DNA from: Sclerodactyla briareus
Lineage: Eukaryota; Echinodermata; Holothuroidea; Dendrochirotida; Sclerodactylidae
Direction of reading: 5' to 3'
NCBI GenBank assembly: GCA_026419785.1
Contig: JAODTK010005760.1
Coordinates: 62,001-126,000, forward strand
Length of the DNA stretch: 64,000 bases
The translations under genes and the position numbers were made by a program. This document shows, piece by piece, positions 55,441 to 64,000 of the stretch (position 1 is the first letter of the stretch; each line of letters starts with the position of its first letter). The notes beneath the pieces were generated by a model. It saw only the letters and a list, made by a program, of their open reading frames with translations, did not search any database and was not told the DNA's origin.

Positions 55441-58400
55441 TATAGAATGCATAATAAATATTGACAACTCATGTGATATTTACTTTGAGGAAGCCTGCAT
55501 GAAATTATTAAGGCTGCCAAACAAAAAAACCACTCAATTGTTGCATTGAATCACACATAGTAATCGTTTCAATAGTATTGCAGTAACAGCAAATTGCCCT
55601 GCTTAGAGTAACGAAACTGGACTTGCACTCTCGTAAAGAAAAGCAGTGTGATTTACGAAACCTCAAAAATCAAACCCTGGAAGCCATCTGTTCGTACGAT
55701 CATGAAAATATCAGACTCACCCAGATTCTGGGGGTAAGATTCATGCTTTCTGATGTACAAATTCTGAACCTCTTTGTTTGTCACATAATTTGATACCTTT
55801 CGCTTAATAACAATTTTCCTATCTTTCTAAAGGCGTTGTTTGTGTGATGTGTAAAAGTGAGCCCGCCAGAGGATGTACGTATGAGAAATGCATGCATTAC
55901 AACTCCACAAACAACGTGTCCTAGGGCATGACGTTAAACTGCATCGAAGTCGCGTAAAAGGGTGCGGTGGGGAATTATATCACAACCATCCCATTACCAA
56001 ATTAGTGTATTACAATCTTGATATATGTAAGCACATCTTACCCAACAGCACATCCCTTACCTACATTGTAAACACTATGCTAGGAGATATTTCTATTGGA
56101 ATAGAGAACCCTCTCTACTCACAATAAGTTTCATCCATGCAGATTATATTTTCCAGGAAGAACCCACATCGATGGGCTGCCTGTACAAAAGCAAGATGGA
56201 CGACACCTTCATTAAGAGGCATTGCTGGCGGATGTATGAAGACGTGGCCTTGACAGACAGCAGTGGAACAGGAATAGTATTATAAGGCATAATAATATTG
56301 ACAATCATGTGATATTAATTGAGGTATAAGCTTGCATCAAATTTATTAAGGTTGGCCAAACAAAACATCATTGTGCATGAATCCACTGTATAGTGTTTCC
56401 ATCACTATCTGCATGTAACAAAACAATGCCTGCCTAGAGTAAACACGAAAACTGGACTTGCATTCTCGTTAAAGAGAAGCATGTGTGATTTAAGAAACCT
56501 CAAAAATAAAAAACCTAGACTCATTATGTCGTAATCGATCTTGAAAATATCAGACTAACCACGAGTTCTTGGAGTAAGATTCATCCTTTCTGATGTCACA
56601 AATCTGAACCACTTCTGTGTTTGTAACAGTAATAGATACTTTTGCCTCACTAAAAATTTTCTATCTTTTCTAAAGTCATTGTTTTTTGTTCTGTGTAAAA
56701 GTGAGCCAGCAGAGGATGATTCGTATAGAAATGCAGGCAATTACCACTACCCAAACATAGTGTCCTTAGACATGAGGTTAAACTGCATCTAAGAGGCGTA
56801 AAGAGGTGCCGTGTGGGATGTAGTAATCAAAAAACGAGCCCCTAACAATTAGTGTGATAACTCTGTGATCAGTAGCACCTATTTCTCGCCAAAGTTTATT
56901 CTTTTTCTATTGCAGTCATACTTTATGTCAGAGAAGACTGATGGGCGACAAGTAATAGATGAAAGGATGGCCGATACCCACCAGCCCATCCCTTACTACA
57001 TTTGAAACCTATATGGACGATAGTTTTATTTGGACTATATGGCAACCCTCTCTCCACACAAGTTTATCTTCCATTGCAGGATTTATTTTCCAAGATAGAA
57101 CACATCGATGGCTGCCTGTACCAAACCGCAGTAGGCGACAAATTTCATTTCCGATGGGCATTCTGGCTGGATGTATGAAGAAGGTGGCCTTGACAGAACA
57201 GCAGTGGAACAGGAAAGGTATTCTAATGCATATCTCAATCTTGACACTCATGTGATACTTACTTTAAAGATGTTTGCATGAAATTTATGAGGCGAGCCAA
57301 CAAAAACCACTCATGGTTGCATTGAATCCCACCGTATTAATCGTTCCATAGTGTCTGCAGGTAACAGCAAATTGCCTGCTTAGAGTTAACGAAACTGGAC
57401 TTGCAGTCTAGGTAAAGAAAAGCGTGTGAATTGACGAGACTTCAAAAATAAAACCCTGGAACCATAGTTCGTATCGATCATTAAATATCCCAGGCACTCC
57501 ACACAGAGTCTGGGGGTTAAGATTCATGCTTTTTGATGATACAAATTCTGAACACTTCTTTGTTTGTCCATTCATTTGATACATTTGCCTTAATAATACA
57601 ATTTTTCTATCTTTTTAAAGATCTGTATTGTGTAATGTGTAAAAGTGAGCCAGCCAGAGGAGTCGTCATTAGAATGCATGCAATTACCACTCCACAAACA
57701 TGTGTCTGGACATGCGACGTTAAACTGCATCCAAGTCGCGTAAAGACGCCGCGTGGGATTTATTCACAAACAGCCCCTACCAAATTAGTGTATTAACTCT
57801 GGGATATAGGTAAGCATTCTTCTCGCCAAGTTTGTTCTTTTTTATCCTTGCAGTCATACTTTATGTCAGAGACGACTTAGATGGGCTGCCAGTACTAGAT
57901 GAACGGATGCCGATACCGCAACAGCACATCCATTTACACATTTGTAAACCACCTAATATGAAGATATTTGATTGGAATAGATGGTAATACCGATCCTCGC
58001 ACAAGTTTCTATTCCCATTGAAGATTATATTTTCCAGGCTTTGGGGAAGAACACATCGATGGGCTGCCTGACAAAGCCGGATGACGACTTAAATTCATTC
58101 GATGGGCATTGCTGGCTGGATGTATGAAGAAGGTGGCTTGACAGAACAGCAGTGGAACAGGAAAGATTATACATGCATAATAAATATTGACAACTATGTG
58201 ATATTACTTTTGAGGAAGCTTGCTGAAATTTCTAAGGCATGGCCAAAAACAAAACCAACTCTTTGTTCATGGATTCCACCGTATTAATCTTTTTCCATAG
58301 TATTGCTGTAACAGCAAATGCACGGCTTAGAGTAACGAAAATGGCACGCACTCTCGTAAAGAAAAGCAGTGTGATTTACGAGACTTCAAAAATAAAAACC

Positions 58401-59956
58401 TGGAATCCAATCTGTTCTATCGATCCATAAATATCAGACTCACCCAGATTCTGGGGGTAAGATTAATGCGCTTTCGATGTACAAATTTGAAACACTTCTT
58501 GTTTGTTACACCATCATTTGATACGTTGCCGTAATAACAATTTTCTATCTGTTCTCAAGTCGTGTGTGTTATGTGTAAAGTGAGCCAGCAGAGGATGTAG
58601 GTCGGCGAACATGATGCAAGACCACTCCACAACAAAGGTGTCCTGGGATGGACGAAACTGCATCGAAGTCGCGTAAAGAGTGTCTGTGGGGATTATATTC
58701 ACATACGATCCTCTACCCAGTAGTGTATTAACTCTGTGAATATATGTAAGCAACTCTTTACCACAACATGCACATTCCATTCTACATTTGTAAAACTATT
58801 AGACGATATTGTCTATTGGAATAGATGTGGCATACCTCTCTCTCACACAAGTTTTTCATCCCTTGCGATTATATTTTCCAGGAAGAAAAACCCATCGATG
58901 AGCTCCCTGTACCAAAGGACCCGAATGGACGACAAATTTCAGGCGAAGGGCATTGCTGTGGGGTTAGGAAGAAGTGGCCCGACACAGAACAGCACGGGGA
59001 AAAGGAAACGTATTGTATGATCGCATAATACCCATTGAACTCATGTGTTAGTAAATTTGGGGAACTATGCATAAATTTAGTAGGAGGGCAAACAAAACAC
59101 TCTTGTTGCATTGAATCCACTGTATTAGTCGTTTCCATCAATAGAATGTAACAACAATATGCCTGCGTCGCGTAGTGAATTGGACTTGCCCTCTCGTAAA
59201 GAAAAGCAGTGTGATTTACGAGACGTAAAAAAATGTAAAACCCTAGCATCCATCTGTTCGGATCACATCATTAAAATATCAGGACTCACCCAGATTCTGT
59301 GGAGTTAGATCATGCTTCTCTAATGTACAAATTCTGAACACTTCTTCGTTTGTCATCTGTATATTTGATACTTTTGTCTTACTATAACATTTTCTATGAT
59401 TTGTAATCCTTGTTTGTCGCGAGATGTGTAAAAGTGAGCGGCTGAAGGAAGGTTCGTCCTTAGAAATGCAGCCATACCCACCCCCACACCCCCCCCCATC
59501 ACAAACATAGTGTCCTGGACAGACGTTAACTGCACCAAGTCCGTAAAGAGTGCCGCGTGGGATATATTCACAAACATAATCCCCCTCCAAATTAGTGTAG
59601 TAACATCTGTGATCTATGTAAGCACCTCTTTCTCACCAGCATAAGTTTATTTCTTTTCTCTCTTGCAGTCAGACTTTATGCCAGAAGGAGACCTGATGGC
59701 TGCCAGTACTAGATGGAAAGGATGCCGATACCAACAGCAATCCATAATACATTGTGAACCCTAAGCATGACGATATTTTCTGATTTGGAATATGTGGCCA
59801 ACCTCTCGGTATCACACAAGGTGTTCGTCCCATTGCAGAGATATTTCCAGGAAGAACACAACCATGGGTGACCGGACATCAATCTGCAGCCACGTGGCCG
59901 TAAAGAAGTGCGTGTGAGATTATTTAACTATCCCTACAAAATTAGTGTAATAACAC

Positions 59957-62917
59957 AATTTTGGTGCGGTTCGGTGCTAGAAATGGAGCTGGTACGCGTG
60001 TCCCTGTAGGTAGGCTGGCATGTTCACTGAACCACTGTACTTTCTTACATTTCACTGCACAGGGAGGAGCTGGGACCTAGCATGGCCAATATGGAACTGA
60101 TATCATCATCTGATTGCAAAAATACCTGGTTCGGTTTAGGGCCGCTTGTCATTTTTTAGCAGTCTGGAGATTAATTATTCTCTATCCCATGTATTTTGTA
60201 TTTGAATTACCCCGTCTCATCAGGCCCCCTACCCAAGGGGAAGCACAGGGGTCCGCCGACTGCTATGTGGGACCGATGCCTACCCAAGAGCACATTAATT
60301 TCAAACTTTGCTAGGACCATCTCATGGGCACACAGACCGGAGAAGACCTAAACCTATGACGTGCGAGGCCCGCTTGGAGGAAGAAATTGAAAGAGTATGA
60401 AAGAAAAGTGAGAGACTGCTTGTTGATTCTCGACTGGACGTTGAAGGTGTAGGGAAGCGGGAACGGCGGACAGAGGCAAAGCATTTCCAACGGCGGGAGG
60501 TCCCGACGAAGAATGAGGAAGAATGGCAAACAGAAACGGGCTGCAGAATACCAAAGAGTATATCGGGCTTGTGCTGTCCAGCGACAGTAACCGGGATGGA
60601 ATGAAGAGTGGGAAATGTATAGAGATCAACTCGGAGGTGCACTTGGGACCAAATTACCTGACGTTCTTTGAAAAAATAGTTCCATTGAAACGCTATGGTG
60701 TAGTGGATCAGAACAGTAGGAAGTGACGTGGCCGATGTTAAAGTTATGGTTAACAGACACTCCAATTTGTTCAGCGTTTGAGCAGCTTGGGAACTCATGC
60801 TCCCTCAAGTTCGAACTTTCAACCAGAACAAATGGTCTAGGTTCTCAAATGTTCCTTTTGGTTAGATTACAGCTGACTTGAAATGCTCGCAAAATCTCCA
60901 AATTGAAATACATATAATAAAACCGTTAAACTTAATTGTCGCTGCCGTATGTTTCGATGTCTGAGCACTTTATACCAAAACTCAGGCTACCCCCCCCCCA
61001 TGAGCTCCCCCCCCCCCCCCACCTGCCATCAAGTATGGTTACGGGCTTTCATGGTGGGAACTATTCCAGACTTTGTGGTAGAAATGTGCCCGTACTGTTG
61101 TCATGGTGTAATAACTCACATGTCTTCCTTGCTATGTATTATTAACCATGTAGCCTACTAACCCAAGACTGGCCTGGATGGTAAGACCATCGGGTTGGTG
61201 AAGGTCAATCCTCAGTTTTCCGTTTGGAGGACAAACTATTTCGCCCCCCCCTATAGTCCCAGCTTTAAAAAAAAAACTTGCTTTTCCCATTTATTTCTTG
61301 TGTGCAGCATATCGCCTCTTTCGATAGAAAAATCGGACCACAAGTTGTGAATGTACTGGACCTAACCCTACTAATGAAGTTCATTGCAAGTATGAATCAT
61401 GTTGATTCTATATAATACTGAGGCTATATTGAAGTAGTACTGATTGGTTTTGTCAGCTGTTGTAGTGATGCAATAGTATTAGATGAGAAAAATGAGATTG
61501 TGTAAAATTAATGCAATAAGCAACTTCGGTTGTGCACCTGACAATTGATGAGCTTTAAATGGGAAATGGGCATGTGATATTGCCTAAGACTGGTGCCCTG
61601 GGCCAGGTTCGCACGATGTGTCAATGGAAAAGTACTCTTGGTTCTGGGTAGTGAATCAGTCTTACTAAAATATGGTACTGTGTGTTAGATCATCTCAGGT
61701 TGTCGTAAAGACACTCTTGTGACCCCAATGAAGAAAACTCCATTCTTCCTATAGGGCTACATTTGATTACTACTCCTTGCTGGATAGGATTGGGCTTGAG
61801 TCACAGGGGCATAATCACCTGGGGTGTGCAGTGAGCTTAAAAAATAGATACAACTGCTCTCTACAGTGCAAATATTTATGGATATTGGTGATATGAATGA
61901 ATGACACTAGTGACATTTGTGGTACCAGGAATATCAAGAGGGAAGCAATGGCTGGAGAGAAACAAATCAGCTTGGTACCCAATTTTAGAATGAAGTGTAG
62001 ATTATGATCGGAAACATCCAAAGTAGGGCTGCAGACTAATTAGCTGTCTGAGAGGAAAGATTGAGACGTTGCGGTGTGGACCCGAGTAATACATTCGAAC
62101 AGTTGCATGGATTGTGATCATTCATTCGGTATTCTGTTGCACTAAACGGGGATCCCAAATCATTGCTGAAACCTTTCAGATTAGGCTAACTATTATTTCC
62201 GCAATGAGTTGAACATGGGTGGAATTAGCCTACGAAGAAGCTGTTTTGTCAGAGAGCGTGAATGCCTCTTTCAAGAATCATGGGAGAATGTTTTACCTTT
62301 TGTGTTTTTTGGAGTGTGGGTAGTGGGTTCTCTGAGATTTGTCAGGTAAAAGCAACATACTATATGATTGGAGGGTGAGATCCGTTTTAGATTATTAAAT
62401 GAAGCTAGAGATGATTCCACGTCGTTGCAATGATGGTCGCTTAAACAACCCCCTACCCCTACCAGTTGCACACTGCTGCACTTCAGACCATCAATGTTGA
62501 AAATTAACATTCGGGGTTTTTAGGTGGTTTAGTGTTACTGCATATGCAGTCCTCTTTTTCAGTTCCAAAATCACTCCTAAAATGAATCATGGGGAAGGAA
62601 TTCCCTCAGCAATTAAGAAGCTTAGTGCCACACTGGTCGGAGATGAGGTGGACACTTATTATAGGTCAATCGCTTGTCCAGTATCTATTTCCTATGATGC
62701 GGGGTCAAGGCAGCACAGCAATGTAAAATTGATTCAAATAAACTGGGAATTTTGCAAATATTGCCACAATATTCTATTTGATTCGTGAATGAATGCATTT
62801 TGTTCTATCATTCCCTTTAATTTGTGACATAATAAATGGTATCATCTTCATTTGGCATAATGAAAATGACATTATGATTACTACTACGACGAAGGCGACC
62901 CTAGCAATAGTAAAGAA
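59957..62917. other. Non-array segment interrupting the large array
   Basis: Array similarity stops after TTAGTGTAATAACA at about 59956 and resumes at about 62918 with GCATCCAAGCGCG. The segment has poly-C tracts (about 60988-60999 and 61007-61020) and an RT-like scrap at 60.3-60.73 kb listed separately. No other gene is recognised; the 158-codon minus-strand frame (60322-60798) overlaps the RT-like scrap antisense. Array sequence on the two sides overlaps by about 80 bases of the same unit portion. Confidence 0.7.
60330..60725 (+). pseudogene. Possible LINE reverse transcriptase scrap
   Basis: One frame near 60355-60510 is rich in charged residues (SRLDVEGVGKRERRTEAKHF). The frame from 60523 reads NTKEYIGLVLSSDSNRDGMK, then SGKCIEIN. 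The latter resembles the KxYxYLGxxLSSDGNxDxEIxxRIGxA block of non-LTR RTs, with apparent gaps. There is no catalytic motif. It is suggestive only and could be coincidence. Confidence 0.3.
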
Positions 62918-64000
62918 TGCATCCAAGCGCGTAATTAAGAGGGTTGTGTGTGTAATTATATTCACATACTACCCCTACAAAAGTAGTGTATCAACTTTGT
63001 TGATATGGTCATATGTAGCACCTATTTCTCGCAAAGTTTTTCGTTTTTCTCCTTGAAGTCTACTTTATGTCGAGAGGACTTGATGGGCTGCCAGTACTAG
63101 ATGGAAGGCTGCAGATACCCAAAGAAACATCCATTCCTAACATTTGTAAACACTATGTGACCGATATTTTTATTTGGAATAAATGGCACCTCTCTCTCAC
63201 ATATAAGTTTTTCTTCCCATTGCAGATTATATTTTCCAGGAAGAAAACAATCGATGGGCTGCCTGTAACCAAAGACCCGATGGACGACAAATTGCATTTC
63301 GATGGCATACTGGCGGGTTGTATGAAGAAGGGGCCCCACCCCCCCTCCCTTTGACAGCATAGGCAGTGGAAAAGGACAGTATACAAGCATTGTAAATATT
63401 GACAACTCAGGTGATATTAATATGAGGAGGAAGCTTGACATGAAATTTATTAAGGTTGGCCAAACAATACACTCATCGTTGCATTGAATCCACTTCTTGT
63501 TTGTCACGTGCATTTGATCCTTTTGTCTTACGAACAATTTTATATCTTTGCTAAGTCATGTTGTTTTATGTGTAAATGAGCCGCCCAGAGGATGTACGTC
63601 ATGAGAAAAGGCATGCATTTCCACTCCACAACATAGTGTCGTGGGCATGACCGTAAATTGAATACAAGTCGCGTTAGGAGGTGCTGTTGGGGATTATATT
63701 CACAACTATCACTACAAAATTAGTGTATCAACTCTGTGATATGGTCATATTGTTAGCACCTCTTTCCGCCCAAAGTTTTTTTTTCTCCTTGCAGTCTACT
63801 TTATGTCAGAAGATGGTTGATGGGCTGCCAGTACTAGATGGAAGGATGCCGTACCCAACAGCACATCAGTACAAATTGTAAACACTAATATGACGAATAT
63901 TTTTAGTTGGAAATCTTATGGCAACCTCTCTCTACCAAGTGTCTCGTCCCATTGCAGATTTATTTTCCGGAAGAACCACATCGAATGGGCTGCCTGTACC
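62918..64000 (+). repeat. Large tandem array, second block (runs off the window)
   Basis: Two units follow the interruption (landmarks near 62983 and 63720), both with segments A and B. The first carries the same internal deletion as the unit at 53.2-53.9 kb. The last unit is cut by the window end inside segment B. Confidence 0.93.

Larger units (their letters stand above)
46810..59956 (+). repeat. Large tandem array of about 0.7-1.0-kb units, main block
   Basis: Fifteen full or truncated units plus one short stub. Units can be counted by TTAGTGTAT(T)AACTCTGTGA near 46834, 47808, 48745, 49541, 50491, 51451, 52288, 53165, 53888, (garbled about 54.8), 56002, 56848, 57784, 58721, 59592 and 59941. 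A full unit holds, in order, a pyrimidine tract with TTGCAG, segment A (about 140 bases, with GATGGGCTGCCAGTACTAGA), a second pyrimidine tract with CCATTGCAG, segment B (about 150 bases, with CATCGATGGGCTGCCTGTAC), and about 550 bases of AT-rich spacer. Units differ mostly by one-base indels. No copy has an intact long frame over A plus B. Confidence 0.95.

Noticed and set aside
60322..60798. 158-codon open frame on the minus strand
   Set aside because: Ser/Thr-rich text antisense to a possible RT scrap, with no motif. A frame shadow is more likely than a gene.

Overview
This is a gene-poor, repeat-rich piece of animal genomic DNA. It has long introns, consensus GT/AG splice sites, microsatellites, decayed LINEs, a tRNA-derived SINE, inverted-repeat elements and several kinds of tandem array. 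No bacterial operon, phage or CRISPR signal was seen. The one confident gene belongs to an SDR family that is common in marine invertebrates. Together with the AT-rich, indel-rich sequence and frequent poly-C/G tracts, this suggests a marine invertebrate, possibly an echinoderm or another deuterostome. That placement is an inference with low confidence.

Layout. 1-12 kb holds decayed non-LTR retrotransposon pieces: 3'-RT scraps at about 1.2 and 3.1-3.7 kb on the + strand, and a CR1/L2-like element on the - strand at 8.5-11.1 kb split by a SINE. 12.37-31.5 kb is a dihydroflavonol-4-reductase-like gene on the + strand in at least eight exons. Its introns carry (ATGT)n tracts, another RT scrap, a hairpin element, local tandem duplications and a second SINE copy. 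31.6-36.2 kb has no recognised gene. 36.2-36.8 kb is a complete MITE with TTA flanks. 37.8-39.25 kb is a nine-copy 167-bp tandem array. 39.7-41.2 kb is a 1.5-kb element with GATAC-rich inverted ends. 42-46 kb holds tandem duplications of 333 and about 650 bp, plus dispersed repeats rich in AGGTCA half-sites. From 46.8 kb to the window end there is a large array of about 0.7-1.0-kb units (about 17 seen), broken by a 3-kb non-array segment at 59.96-62.92 kb.

How it works together. The SDR gene's exons join in consistent phases. They carry the nucleotide-binding glycine motif, the Ser/Tyr/Lys catalytic residues and the family C-terminal motifs, giving about 320 residues, which is normal for the family. 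Several exons need single-base insertions or deletions to stay in frame, and two donors appear to have lost a base. The large array also differs between units mainly by one-base indels, and one unit (54.68-55.44 kb) looks garbled. The simplest reading is an incompletely polished long-read assembly, although a decaying gene is not excluded.

The most unusual structure is the 0.9-kb array. Each full unit contains two short related segments, each preceded by a pyrimidine tract and CAG like a splice acceptor, and sharing a DGLPV-type reading. Whether this is an amplified exon pair of a real gene or a non-coding satellite cannot be decided from sequence alone.
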